From NCBI GenBank assembly GCA_947473045.1, contig CANJCO010000012.1, positions 1 to 64,000 on the forward strand: DNA of 64,000 nt. The letters run 5' to 3'. A program made the position numbers and the translations under genes. Origin of the DNA: Myxococcales bacterium. Lineage in GTDB: Bacteria; Myxococcota_A; Polyangia; Polyangiales; Polyangiaceae. The notes under the pieces are model-generated. The model was not told the DNA's origin. It ran no database searches and saw only the letters and a program-made list of their open reading frames with translations. Positions 16,519-25,961 of the stretch are shown here, in pieces (position 1 is the first letter of the stretch; every line of letters begins with the position of its first letter).

Positions 16519-19500
16519 GTGAACCTGGCTGCGATCGCCATCAAACGTCCGGTCTTTACCGTCATGGTCATCGTCGCCTTGATGGTGTTCGGGGCGGTGG
16601 GCTTCAGTCGCCTCGGGACCGACCTGTTCCCCGACGTGAACTTCCCCGTCGTCGCGGTCAACGTCATCTACCCCGGCGCCGCGCCCAGCGAAGTCGAGAC
16701 CCTGGTCTCGAAGCCGATCGAGGACGCGGTGGTGTCCCTCGCCGGCATCGATCGCGTGCAGACCTACTCGCGCGAAGGCATGTCGACGACGATCGTGATG
16801 TTCAAGCTCGGCGCTGACCTGCAGGAGGCGGCGACCAACGTGCGCGAGCGCGTCTCGCAAGCCCGCTACAAGCTGCCGAACGACGTCAAGGAGCCGACGG
16901 TGAGCCGGTTCGACGTGGGCGCCGCGCCGGTGCTGACCTACACCCTCGCAGGCGGCGGGCGGTCGCTCGCCGAGACTGCGAAGTTCGCCAAAGACGTCAT
17001 CAAGCCCGCGCTCGAGCAGGTCGACGGTGTCGCGGCGATCGAGGTGAACGGCGGCGCCGACCGTGAGGTGCACGTCAACCTCGACCTCGCGCGCATCGAC
17101 GCGCTGCACCTGTCGCCGCTGGCCGTGATGAACGCGCTGCGCGCCGAAAACATTACCGTACCCGCCGGTCACTATGACGAGGGCGTGCGCGAAATCTCGG
17201 TGCGCACCGTGGGCGAATTCAAGACCGTGGCCGAGATCGGCGCGCTCATCGTGGCGACCGCCGCCGACGGATCGAGCGTGCGGCTCTCCGACGTCGCCGA
17301 CGTCGAGGACGGCTACGAGGAGCTGCGCACGCGCATCCGCACCAACGGTGAGCCGTCGGTCTCGTTTAACGCGGTCAAGCAGTCGGGGCGCAACACGGTG
17401 GCTGTGGCCGACGCGGTGAAGGAGAAGCTCGCGCAGATCGAGAAGACCTTTCCGGCCGGCGTGGTCCCCTCGCTCATCATCGATCAGTCGCGCTTCATTG
17501 AGGAAAACACGCACGAAGTCGAAGTCGCGATCGTGTTCGGCGGCGCGATGGCGATTGCCATCATCCTGTTTTTTATGCTCGATCTGCGCTCGATGCTCAT
17601 CAGCGCCGTCGCGCTGCCCACGAGCGTCATCTCGACGTTCTTCGTCATGTACGTGATGGGCTTCACGCTCAACATGATGACGCTGCTCGCGCTGTCGCTC
17701 GCCATCGGGCTGCTCATCGACGACGCGGTCGTCGTGCGCGAAAACATTTCGAAGTACCTCGAGCGGGGCTACGACCCGCGCACGGCCGCGCTCAAGGGGA
17801 CGGCGGAGATTTCGCTCTCGGTGCTGGCCACCACGCTCACCGTCGTGGCGGTGTTCGTGCCGGTGGCGTTCATGACCGGAATCGTCGGCCAGTTCTTCCG
17901 GCAGTTCGGGCTGACGATCGTGGGCGCCGTGCTCATGTCGATGTTCGTCGCCTTCACCCTCGATCCGATGCTCTCGAGTCGTTTCTCGAAGGCCCACGTG
18001 GTGGGGCAAGTCGACCGATTCGCGCGCATCAAGGCGCCGTTCGAGCGGTTTTTTGCGGCCATCGACGCGAGCTACCGCAGCGTGCTCGGCTGGGTCGTGG
18101 GCCACAAGCTCGTGGTCTTCGTGGCGACGACGGTCGCGTTCGCGGGCAGCTGCGGAATCGGCGCGCTGACCGGCAACGAGTTCGTCAACGCCGAGGACCG
18201 CGGTCAGTTCGTGGCCGACCTCGAGTTTCCCGCGGGAACGTCCCTCGCCGAGAGCGCGCGGCTCACCGCGCCGATCGAAGCGCGCCTGCTCAAGGACAGC
18301 AATTTCAAGATCGTGCTGTCGACCATCGGGCCCGACGGCGACAGCAACAAAGTCTCGTGGCGCTTCGTCACCACATCCAAGAGCGACCGCAAGGAGTCGC
18401 TCAGCGATTTGAAGGGCGTCGTGCGTGAGACGTGCAAACAGATGCAGCCCGGCATGAAGGTCGCGCTCAGTGACCCGCCGTTCATTGAAGGTGCGGGCAC
18501 GCAGGCGCCCATCATGGTGCAGGTGCGCGCGTCGACCTACGAAGAGCTCGAGCCGCTGGCTCGCGAGTTCGAGCGCGCGCTTCGAGCGATGCCGGGCGTC
18601 GCCGACGTGCAGCTGCACTTCGCCGCAGGCCGGCCCGAGCTGCGCGTCGCCGTCGATCGCGACAAAGCGGCCCGCGCGGGCGTCGCCGTCGCGCAGGTCG
18701 CGATGACCGTGCGCGCGAGCATCGAGGGCGACGAGGCCGGCAAGCTGCGTCAGGGCAAAGACGAAGTGCCCATTCGCGTGCGCCTCGGCAAGACAGATCG
18801 CGCGAGCGTCGACGACGTGCTGCGCATGACCATTCAAACCCCCCGCGGCAACGTGAAGCTTGGCGACCTCGCCAGCGTGGCCCGGGGCGAGGGCCCCAAC
18901 GTCATCGAGCGCGAGGACCGCGAGCGCCAGATCGTCGTTTGGGCGTTTCCGCTAAACCGCCCGCTCGGCGAAATCGTGCCCGAGATGACTGCGGAGTTCG
19001 CGAAGATCAAGCTGCCGCCCGGGGCGAGCTTTCACTACGACGGGCAGGTCAAGCAGATGAGCGAGACCAACTCTTCGATTCTGCTCGCGATGGGCCTCGC
19101 GCTCGTCTTCATTTACATCGTGCTCGCGGCCCAGTTCGAGAGCTTCGTCCACCCGATCACGATCATGACGACGACCATTCCGCTCGCGTGGATCGGCGCG
19201 ATCGTCGCGCTATTTTTGTCGGGCACGCCGCTCGCGATGGGCTCGGCGATCGGCATCATTTTGCTCATCGGGCTGGTCATCAAAAACGCGGTGCTCGTGG
19301 TCGATCGCGCAGTGGTGCGGGTGCGCGACCAGGGCGAGACGCCGCTCGCGGCGATCCTCGAGGCGGGCCCCGAGCGCCTGCGCCCCATCCTGATGACGAG
19401 CGCCGCGATGATCCTCGGCATGCTGCCGACCGCGACCTCGCACGGCGACGGGAGCGAGTTTCGCGCGCCGATGGCGATCGCGGTGATCGGCGGGGTCATC

Positions 19501-19629
19501 GCGTCGACTGCGCTGTCGCTCGTCGTCGTGCCTGCAACCTACCTCACGATTGAAGCCGCCAAGGCGCGCGTGGCCCGGCTGCTGGGGATCCGGCCCGAGC
19601 CCGCGCCGCCCGCCGAGCCGGTCGCGTAG
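16519..19629 (+). CDS. RND-family multidrug efflux pump (AcrB/MexF-like)
   Basis: 1036 residues, the usual RND length. It starts [16 protein letters not shown] and has two sets of transmembrane helices, each followed by a large periplasmic domain. The proton-relay aspartate pair is in [10 protein letters not shown] near residue 403. The second half contains [12 protein letters not shown], typical of the HAE1 group. It exports hydrophobic compounds by proton antiport together with the adaptor encoded upstream. GTG start, with a weak purine-rich sequence before it. The substrate is unknown. Confidence 0.93.
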   Translation: MNLAAIAIKRPVFTVMVIVALMVFGAVGFSRLGTDLFPDVNFPVVAVNVIYPGAAPSEVETLVSKPIEDAVVSLAGIDRVQTYSREGMSTTIVMFKLGADLQEAATNVRERVSQARYKLPNDVKEPTVSRFDVGAAPVLTYTLAGGGRSLAETAKFAKDVIKPALEQVDGVAAIEVNGGADREVHVNLDLARIDALHLSPLAVMNALRAENITVPAGHYDEGVREISVRTVGEFKTVAEIGALIVATAADGSSVRLSDVADVEDGYEELRTRIRTNGEPSVSFNAVKQSGRNTVAVADAVKEKLAQIEKTFPAGVVPSLIIDQSRFIEENTHEVEVAIVFGGAMAIAIILFFMLDLRSMLISAVALPTSVISTFFVMYVMGFTLNMMTLLALSLAIGLLIDDAVVVRENISKYLERGYDPRTAALKGTAEISLSVLATTLTVVAVFVPVAFMTGIVGQFFRQFGLTIVGAVLMSMFVAFTLDPMLSSRFSKAHVVGQVDRFARIKAPFERFFAAIDASYRSVLGWVVGHKLVVFVATTVAFAGSCGIGALTGNEFVNAEDRGQFVADLEFPAGTSLAESARLTAPIEARLLKDSNFKIVLSTIGPDGDSNKVSWRFVTTSKSDRKESLSDLKGVVRETCKQMQPGMKVALSDPPFIEGAGTQAPIMVQVRASTYEELEPLAREFERALRAMPGVADVQLHFAAGRPELRVAVDRDKAARAGVAVAQVAMTVRASIEGDEAGKLRQGKDEVPIRVRLGKTDRASVDDVLRMTIQTPRGNVKLGDLASVARGEGPNVIEREDRERQIVVWAFPLNRPLGEIVPEMTAEFAKIKLPPGASFHYDGQVKQMSETNSSILLAMGLALVFIYIVLAAQFESFVHPITIMTTTIPLAWIGAIVALFLSGTPLAMGSAIGIILLIGLVIKNAVLVVDRAVVRVRDQGETPLAAILEAGPERLRPILMTSAAMILGMLPTATSHGDGSEFRAPMAIAVIGGVIASTALSLVVVPATYLTIEAAKARVARLLGIRPEPAPPAEPVA

Positions 19630-19636
19630 CGCCTCT

Positions 19637-20860
19637 TCAGTCTGCGAGCGCCTCGATGAGCCTGGGAACGTCGCGCGCTGCGACCCCGCAGAGCGCCACG
19701 CGAAGGGCCCCTTTCTGGGGGACGACGAACACGCCGCGCTCGCGCATCTGCGCTGCCTTGCGCTGGGGATCGTCGTGAAACACAGTCACGAAGAAGCCGC
19801 CCTCATAGCGCGGATAGCGCAGCCCCGCGCTCCGCGCGTCGCGGTTGAACGCCTCGACGCGGGTGGTCAGCAGCGCCTTCAAGGTCTCGCGCTCGCGCGT
19901 CACCGAAGCCGACAGTGACTCGTCGGTCAGTAATTGCGTGATGGCGCGCAGACCGCCGCGTGAGCAGTTCGACCAGGTGCCGCGGCACGAGTACGACAGC
20001 GCCGCGTCGGTCATCGCGCGATCGCGGGCGTCGGGTTCGAGGGCGATGAGGGCGCCTACGCGCAGGCCGTAGTGCGTGAACGCCTTCGACGCGCTCCACG
20101 CGACCAGCACGCCGACATGGTCGACGATGGGCTCGAGCACGCCCAGGTGCTCGCGCGGATCGGTCGCGGCGTAGGCCGAGTAGGCGGTGTCGAGCAGCAC
20201 AGTGACCGGGGCCCGCCTGCCGTGCGCCGACAGGCACGCGGCCACGTCGCGCCACTCGCTGGCGCTCATCGAGTAGCCCGTGGGGTTGTGGCACGGATCG
20301 TTGATGAAAATGAGCGCGCGGCCCTGCTCCGCGAGCGTCTCGCCCAGCGCCCGATCGAGCGCGCCGACGTCGAAGCCGCCGACCTCGCCGCCGCTCTTCG
20401 CCTCGAACATCGCGAACGTCTTCACCTTCCGCTCGCACTCGTCGGCGAGGGTCTGGTACGGGCCCCAGAAGAAGCTCGTGGTGAGCAGGGCCTGCCCCGC
20501 TTCGAGGTAGTTCGCGATGGCGTGGCGGAGGGCTCCGGTGCCGCCCGGGGTCGCCGAGGCGACGGCGCAGCCTTGAAGCGCGGCGTGCCCCGCGAACGCG
20601 TCGCCGATCACAGCGCGCAGAAAATCGGGCGTTCCGGCGATGGGCGCGTAGGCCGCCCAGTCGGCCTCGCTGACCTCGCGCACCGCGCGCGCCGCCGAAG
20701 GCAGGATCGCGAGCTTGCCGTCGTCGCCCATGAGCGCGCCGACCGTGGCGTTGATGATGGACTCGCCGTTCTTTTGCCGGGCGGTCGCTTCGCTGTTGAG
20801 CGCGAAGATGGGATCGTCCGAGGGTCGGCCCTGATGCGAGGGAATGAGGTGCGTGGTCAT
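19637..20860 (-). CDS. PLP-dependent aminotransferase (class I/II)
   Basis: 407 residues. PLP-contact elements seen are ATPGGTGAL, NDPCHNPTGYSM and the Schiff-base lysine in WSASKAFTHYGLRVG; a late arginine motif (GALRVALCG) would bind the substrate carboxylate. The pattern is that of aromatic/aspartate aminotransferases of the TyrB family. It is monocistronic, convergent with the pump gene and divergent from the exported protein at 21068. Specificity (aromatic or aspartate) is not determinable by eye. Confidence 0.85.
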   Translation of the reverse strand: MTTHLIPSHQGRPSDDPIFALNSEATARQKNGESIINATVGALMGDDGKLAILPSAARAVREVSEADWAAYAPIAGTPDFLRAVIGDAFAGHAALQGCAVASATPGGTGALRHAIANYLEAGQALLTTSFFWGPYQTLADECERKVKTFAMFEAKSGGEVGGFDVGALDRALGETLAEQGRALIFINDPCHNPTGYSMSASEWRDVAACLSAHGRRAPVTVLLDTAYSAYAATDPREHLGVLEPIVDHVGVLVAWSASKAFTHYGLRVGALIALEPDARDRAMTDAALSYSCRGTWSNCSRGGLRAITQLLTDESLSASVTRERETLKALLTTRVEAFNRDARSAGLRYPRYEGGFFVTVFHDDPQRKAAQMRERGVFVVPQKGALRVALCGVAARDVPRLIEALAD

Positions 20861-21067
20861 GGAGCTTTCGCAACCATAGTGAATTCCTGCCGCGGGACGC
20901 TACTGTGAGCGTGCGCATCGGGCACTGTCACTTTGTCAGCGCTGGCCGCCGTCGGGCGCGGACCTTGCCACGTTGGCCCCGGCGACGACGTGCCCCCGTG
21001 GCGCAGGAGCGCGTTTTATGGGCGATTCGCGCGTGGCACGCGCTGTGCTCTGGGTTATCTCCCCACC

Positions 21068-22180
21068 ATGCGCCCCGCGATTGTCTCCCCATTCCTCGCC
21101 GCGGCTGCGGCCGTCCTGTTGGCCTCGCCCGCTGCTCGCGCGACGGTGACCGTGGTCGTGAACAGCGTGCCCATCCAGCGGCTCAACCAGGACAACTCGA
21201 CCGCGGCCACGCACGGAATGCCGACCGGATCGCAGGGGCTCAATTACGCCGACTGCGCGACCGACGTGAAGGTGCGGTTTACCGTGACCATGGCGGGCCT
21301 TCCCGACCCAGGGAGTTACGTGCAGGCGTGGGCCGGCCCGAGCGACTGCGCCCCGCAGGCGGCGCGTACGGCAGCCACCGCAGCGTGCTGGCCGGTGTAC
21401 TCGGCGAACGTCGCGCAGGCCACGGCCTCGACGATCGACATCAACGTGCAGGACATCGTCGCGCAGGCCGGGCTCACCTCGACTGGCCTCAACCTCACTT
21501 ACGCGCGCGCCACCAAGGCCGACTGCGCGACGGCGGCGACGCGCATTCCCGGGGAAGCAACCCTCGGGATCTACTTCGTGGTCGTCCCCGCCGCCGGCGG
21601 CGACGGCGCCTCGGTGAATCAGCCGTTCAAGGTCAAGCTGGCGGGACCGGCCGCGCCTACGGGTGTGTCGCTCTCAGAAGGCGACGGCTTGCTCAACGTC
21701 AACTGGACCCCCGCGGCTGACTCCACCACGCAGGGCTTCGCGGTCTATACTGACCCGCCGGTCAGCGGCGGCGACGCGGGAGCCTCCGCCGGCGACGCAG
21801 GGCTCTGCAGCAGCGCGGTGCTCAGCTCGGGGACCCCCGCTGCCGACCTCGGCGCGTATCTCGCGACCACGGCGTCGGGAAGCACGAGCGTGTCGGCCAC
21901 GCTCACGGGCCTGAAGAACGGCACGACCTACAACGTCGCGGTCGCGGCGAAGGACAGCTACGACAACACCGGTCCGCTGTCGGCGCTTTCGTCGTCGACT
22001 TGCGGTACCCCCGCTGCCATCGACGACTTCTGGAAGAAGTACCACGAGGCCGGAGGCACCGCCGGCGGCGACTGCGCGGTGGCGGCGCCCGGCGCGTCAC
22101 TCGCTGACCCGTGGGTCAGTTATGGCGCAGCAGGCGCCCTCGTCGTGCTTGGCGCGGCGCTCGCGCGGAGGCGGTCATGA
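21068..22180 (+). CDS. Exported fibronectin-type protein with MYXO-CTERM-like tail
   Basis: 370 residues. It has a cleavable signal peptide (AAAAAVLLASPAARA), an extracellular domain with several cysteines, and a fibronectin type III-like module (from about APTGVSLSEGDGLLNVNW to NGTTYNVAVAAKD). At the C-terminus there is a linker DDFWKKYHEAGG, a lone cysteine (GGDCAV), one membrane helix and RRRS. That tail fits the MYXO-CTERM sorting signal, implying anchoring at the cell surface. Two TGACC-N4-GGTCA palindromes lie in the gene. Its TGA stop overlaps the next ATG. Confidence 0.75.
   Translation: MRPAIVSPFLAAAAAVLLASPAARATVTVVVNSVPIQRLNQDNSTAATHGMPTGSQGLNYADCATDVKVRFTVTMAGLPDPGSYVQAWAGPSDCAPQAARTAATAACWPVYSANVAQATASTIDINVQDIVAQAGLTSTGLNLTYARATKADCATAATRIPGEATLGIYFVVVPAAGGDGASVNQPFKVKLAGPAAPTGVSLSEGDGLLNVNWTPAADSTTQGFAVYTDPPVSGGDAGASAGDAGLCSSAVLSSGTPAADLGAYLATTASGSTSVSATLTGLKNGTTYNVAVAAKDSYDNTGPLSALSSSTCGTPAAIDDFWKKYHEAGGTAGGDCAVAAPGASLADPWVSYGAAGALVVLGAALARRRS
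21751..21764. repeat. TGACC-N4-GGTCA palindrome, intragenic
   Basis: Exact copy with core CGCC, encoding TDPPVS in the fibronectin-like protein, in the common reading phase. Confidence 0.6.
22105..22118. repeat. TGACC-N4-GGTCA palindrome, intragenic
   Basis: Exact copy with core CGTG, encoding ADPWVS just before the C-terminal membrane helix; the second copy in this gene. Confidence 0.6.
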
Positions 22181-22959
22181 TGCGTCGCTCACTCGCTGTC
22201 GCGGTCGCCTCGGCCGTAGCCTTCGCGGCCAGCCCCGCGGCCGCCCAGTACGCAGGCAACGAATTGTCCGGAGCGACGCCGAAACATTTCGAGTCGCCGC
22301 AGCATGTAGCGCTCGAGCTTCGCTTTTCGCCCTACCAACCGAACATCGACTCGGCGCCCGGCGTAAGCGGCGCTCCCTACCAGTCGGTGTTCGGCACGAT
22401 GCCGCGCCTGCTCGGCTCGCTCGAGGTCGACTGGCAGGCGTTGCGCATTCCCTACCTCGGCACCCTCGGCCTCGGCGGCTCGGTGGGCTACACGTCGATG
22501 AGCGCGCTGGCGCCGTTTTCAGCGGGCAGCGGGCGCTCGGGCCTGAGCGGCGAGACGACTTCGCTCGATGTCTTCCCGATGTACGCAGTGGTGGTGCTGC
22601 GCGCCGATGTGCTGCTCAGAAACTGGAAATTTCCGATCGTTCCGTACGGCAAGGCCGGCGTGGGCATGGCGCTGTGGCGCGCCTACAACGACGCCGGTAC
22701 GTCGAGCTATACCGACGCGAGCGGTCACGGGGTGTCGGGCAAGGGCTACACGCTCGGCACCCAGTTTGCGGCCGGGCTGGCGCTGTCGATCAACTGGCTC
22801 GACCCGCGCGCGGCCCGCGCCCTCGACAACGGTACGGGCATCAACAACACCTCGCTGTTCGCCGAATGGATGGTGTCGAAGCTCGACGGATTTGGCTCGA
22901 CCAAGGCGCTGTACGTAGGCTCCAGCACCTGGGTGGCGGGCCTGTCGTTCGAGTTCTGA
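22177..22959 (+). CDS. MXAN_2562-type outer-membrane beta-barrel protein
   Basis: 260 residues with a signal peptide ending AAAQ. The mature protein begins with the family-like FESPQHVALELRFSPYQPNI and continues with alternating hydrophobic/polar strands, ending in phenylalanine (LSFEF) as outer-membrane barrels do. It resembles the myxobacterial MXAN_2562 family of unknown function. The ATG overlaps the stop of the MYXO-CTERM-like gene, so the two surface proteins are made together and may interact. A strong terminator follows. Confidence 0.75.
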   Translation: MMRRSLAVAVASAVAFAASPAAAQYAGNELSGATPKHFESPQHVALELRFSPYQPNIDSAPGVSGAPYQSVFGTMPRLLGSLEVDWQALRIPYLGTLGLGGSVGYTSMSALAPFSAGSGRSGLSGETTSLDVFPMYAVVVLRADVLLRNWKFPIVPYGKAGVGMALWRAYNDAGTSSYTDASGHGVSGKGYTLGTQFAAGLALSINWLDPRAARALDNGTGINNTSLFAEWMVSKLDGFGSTKALYVGSSTWVAGLSFEF

Positions 22960-22990
22960 TCGCGCGGGGCGGCCGGCGACAAAAAAGGAG

Positions 22991-23027
22991 ACGCCCCACG
23001 ATCGACCATCGACCGTGGGGCGTTTTT
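22991..23027 (+). terminator. Intrinsic terminator after the barrel gene
   Basis: A 10-bp GC-rich stem (ACGCCCCACG with CGTGGGGCGT) is followed by TTTTT. An A-run precedes the stem, so it could also act on the minus strand. Confidence 0.85.
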
Positions 23028-23104
23028 CGGTTCGCGAATGAGGGAGATGACTGCTGCGTAACTGTGACTGCAACCCGGCCGGAGGCAGGGCCATTCCCGG
23101 AGGC

Positions 23105-23914
23105 ATGATGAATTTCGAAGCAGACCCGGGGCGACCCCGCCTCCACCTCGTCGACGGCACTTTTGAGCTCTACCGGGCGCATTTCTCGCCGAGACCGGGC
23201 GGCGCCGAGCTACGCGCCACCAAGGGGCTGACGGCCGCCATGCGCGCGCTGCTGGCCGATCGCGACGAACGGGTGACCCACCTCGCCGTCGCGTTCGACA
23301 ATCCGATTCGGTCGTTTCGCAACGATTTGTTTGCAGGCTACAAGTCTGACGAGGGCGTGCCTCCGGAGCTCCGCGCGCAGTTCGACGCCGCCGAACAAGC
23401 CGTCCGCGCGCTCGGGGTGGTGGTGTGGTCGATGGGCGCGCTCGAGTGCGACGACGCCATAGCGACTGCCGCGGTTAAATACGCAGGCGACTTCGGGCAA
23501 ATTCGCATTTTGTCACCCGACAAAGATTTCGGTCAGTGCCTGCGCGCCGACCATGTCGTGATGGTCGACCGCATTCGGCGCACCGTGACCGATGAGGCCG
23601 CGATGCGCGCGCGGCGAGGGGTCGGCCCGGGCAGCCTCGCCGATTTGCTCGCGCTCACCGGCGACGCAGCCGACGGCATTCCCGGCGTGGCGGGCTTCGG
23701 AGAAAAGACCGCCGCGACGCTGCTCGGCCACTTTGTTCACGTCGAGGCCATCCCGGACGACCCGGCCTCGTGGCCCCCCGTTCGCGGAGCGGCGCGCCTC
23801 GCGGCCACGTTGAGGGAGAGTCGAAAAGAAGTTGCGCTCTACAAGCTTCTCGCCACCCTTCGCACCGACGCAGACCTGCGCGAGTCTGCCGAAGAGCTGA
23901 AGCCGCGAGGCTGA
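23105..23914 (+). CDS. 5'-3' exonuclease (PolI N-terminal/FEN-like)
   Basis: 269 residues. Metal-binding acidic motifs run in family order: LVDGTFELYRAH, ALECDDAIATA and ILSPDKDFGQC. A helix-hairpin-helix GDAADGIPGVAGFGEKTA then binds duplex DNA. This is the stand-alone form of the DNA polymerase I exonuclease domain, which removes RNA primers and flaps. Either of two adjacent ATGs could start it. It has its own transcription unit, convergent with the NtrC-type gene (1-nt gap). A TTGCA-GGC-TACAA palindrome is at 23331-23343. Confidence 0.88.
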   Translation: MMNFEADPGRPRLHLVDGTFELYRAHFSPRPGGAELRATKGLTAAMRALLADRDERVTHLAVAFDNPIRSFRNDLFAGYKSDEGVPPELRAQFDAAEQAVRALGVVVWSMGALECDDAIATAAVKYAGDFGQIRILSPDKDFGQCLRADHVVMVDRIRRTVTDEAAMRARRGVGPGSLADLLALTGDAADGIPGVAGFGEKTAATLLGHFVHVEAIPDDPASWPPVRGAARLAATLRESRKEVALYKLLATLRTDADLRESAEELKPRG

Positions 23915-23915
23915 A

Positions 23916-25289
23916 TCAGGGCGCTTCGTCGTCTTTTTCGCGCAAGCCTAGCGCCTTGCACTTCTTGTAGAGATGACTGCGTTCGAGGTCGAGCGCGCGC
24001 GCTGTGGCCGTCATTTGTCCGCCGTGATGGGCCACCGCTTCTGACAAGATCGTGCGCTCCGCTTCTTCGGCGAGCACGCGAAACGGCACGCCGGGTCGAA
24101 ACAGTCCGCCCGGCCTCGGCGTCGCGGATTCGGGCAGGCAGTTGCGAACATCGTCGGCGTCGATCCCGTCGTCAGGCGTGAGAATGACGAGCCGCTCGAT
24201 GAGATTGCGCAGCTCGCGTACGTTCCCGGGAAAGCTGTATCCTGCAAGTACTTCGACTGCCTCGGGCGACATCACGACGCCGCGGCGATCGTTGGCGCGC
24301 GCGGCGAGCTCGAGAAAGTGCGCGGCGAGCTGGGGCACGTCCTGTCGGCGTGCGCGCAGCGGCGGTAGCTCGAGCGGAACCACGTTGAGGCGGTCGTAGA
24401 GGTCGGCGCGAAACAGGCCCGCATCGGCCGCGCGCACGAGGTTCTTGTTCGACGCAGCCACGACCCGCGCGTCGACCTTCACGGTCTCGCTGCCGCCGAC
24501 CCGCTCGATCTCGCGCTCCTGCAGCACGCGGAGCAGCTTGGCCTGCGCGGCCATCGGCATGTCGCCGATTTCGTCGAGGAAGATCGTGCCGCCGCTGGCG
24601 CGCTCGAAGCGACCGCGGCGCTGCTTGGTGGCCCCGGTGAACGCGCCAACCTCGTGGCCGAAAAGCTCGCTCTCGATGAGCTCGCTTGGCAGGGCGGCGC
24701 AGTTGAGCTTCTCCATCGGCCCCTTCGCGCGAGGCGACAGCTCGTGAATCGCGCGGGCGACCAGCTCTTTGCCGGTGCCCCGCTCGCCTGTAATCAGCAC
24801 GTTCGCCGAGCTCCTGGCCGCCCGGGTGATCTGCTCCTGCAGCCGCTGCATCGCGGCGCTCGTGCCGACGAGGGCGCCGCTGCCGGCCTGGGCCCGCAGC
24901 GCGGAGGCCTCGGCCAGCGCGCGGTCGAGGCGCAGCGCAGTCTCGACGGCGATGAGCAGGGCGTCGGTGTTGAGCGGCTTTTCGAGGAAATTGAGCGCTC
25001 CGAGGCGCGTGGCCTGCACCGCGACGTCGATGGTCGCGTGGCCGCTCATCATGATGACCGGCACGTCGTTCTTCGACGCGCGCACCGACTGGAGAAGCGA
25101 AAGGCCGTCGCCGTCAGGAAGCGCGACGTCGAAGAGGCACAGGTCGTACTGGTGCTTCTTGAGCTTCTCGCTGGCGATGCGCACGCCGCCGGCCACATCG
25201 ACTGCGTAGCCCTCGAGCGCGAGCGCGCGCTGAAGGGTCGTTAAGATGGCTGGTTCGTCGTCGACGATGAGCAAGTGCGCGCGGAGCAT
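23916..25289 (-). CDS. NtrC-family sigma-54 response regulator
   Basis: 457 residues. The receiver domain (LLIVDDEPAI) has its phospho-acceptor aspartate near residue 53 (FDVALPDGDG). The AAA+ domain has Walker A GERGTGKE near 168 and the sigma-54 contact loop GAFTGA near 213. A Fis-type helix-turn-helix lies at the C-terminus (TARALDLERSHLYKKCKALG). When phosphorylated, such proteins open sigma-54 promoters. No cognate kinase is adjacent; the nearest histidine kinase is 33 kb away. CheX lies just upstream on the same strand. Confidence 0.93.
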   Translation of the reverse strand: MLRAHLLIVDDEPAILTTLQRALALEGYAVDVAGGVRIASEKLKKHQYDLCLFDVALPDGDGLSLLQSVRASKNDVPVIMMSGHATIDVAVQATRLGALNFLEKPLNTDALLIAVETALRLDRALAEASALRAQAGSGALVGTSAAMQRLQEQITRAARSSANVLITGERGTGKELVARAIHELSPRAKGPMEKLNCAALPSELIESELFGHEVGAFTGATKQRRGRFERASGGTIFLDEIGDMPMAAQAKLLRVLQEREIERVGGSETVKVDARVVAASNKNLVRAADAGLFRADLYDRLNVVPLELPPLRARRQDVPQLAAHFLELAARANDRRGVVMSPEAVEVLAGYSFPGNVRELRNLIERLVILTPDDGIDADDVRNCLPESATPRPGGLFRPGVPFRVLAEEAERTILSEAVAHHGGQMTATARALDLERSHLYKKCKALGLREKDDEAP

Positions 25290-25328
25290 GCGGGCAGCGT
25301 AGCCGACCCCAGCGAAAGCGCGGCGTGC

Positions 25329-25847
25329 CTACTTGCCGGAGCCCGACCTGCGCAGCAGCGAGATGCTCGTGGTCATGAAGCGATCGCTCATGTGCAGCAC
25401 GGGCATTTCGGCGATCTCGAATTCAGCCGCTGCGGTCATGATGCCGCGGGCGTAGACCACCGTGTATTCGCGGCCGAATACCAGCGAGGGCAGGGAGATT
25501 TCGGACACGGCGTAGTCGGTGCTCGACAAGCTTTCCTTGATCGAGCCGGCCACCATGTTGCCGATTTCCATGATGGCGTCGAGGTTGTCGTCGCTGACTT
25601 CGCGCTGCTCTTCGCCGAGGAGTCGGGACGACAGCAGCAGCATGAGCGGGCGCGACATGTTGAGCGACACGCTTCCGCTGTTTCGCCCCACGAGGCCGAC
25701 GATGACGCTGATTTCGTGGACCGCCCGCACCAGCCTGCTCACGCCGACGGGTGTGGGCGTAATCTCGGTCATGCGCAGGCCCTTTTCGGTGCCCGACAGC
25801 GCAGCTTCAAGGAGGGTCGAGTCGACCTGGAGCTTCAAGTCTTTCAT
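25329..25847 (-). CDS. CheX/CheC-like chemotaxis phosphatase family protein
   Basis: 172 residues starting MKDLKLQVDS. The motif DAIMEIGNMVAGSIKESLS has the E-x2-N signature of CheX, which dephosphorylates CheY-type response regulators. It lies 39 bp upstream of the NtrC-type regulator on the same strand, so it may damp that regulator or another receiver. Much longer in-frame reading upstream lies over the opposite-strand lipoprotein gene and is not credible. Confidence 0.8.
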   Translation of the reverse strand: MKDLKLQVDSTLLEAALSGTEKGLRMTEITPTPVGVSRLVRAVHEISVIVGLVGRNSGSVSLNMSRPLMLLLSSRLLGEEQREVSDDNLDAIMEIGNMVAGSIKESLSSTDYAVSEISLPSLVFGREYTVVYARGIMTAAAEFEIAEMPVLHMSDRFMTTSISLLRRSGSGK

Positions 25848-25961
25848 GGCTGGTCGTGGGCAATACGGCCGAAGTCGGCCAAAGAGAAGGGGCTTGTGGC
25901 GCGGGCCGATCGGTTCGAAAGGCGGGCGACGGCGCCGCGGCGATGTATGATTGCACTGACC

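Noticed and set aside
16402-18837. Long minus-strand frame opposite the RND pump
   Set aside because: Antisense shadow of the pump gene; His/Arg/Asp-rich low-complexity product.
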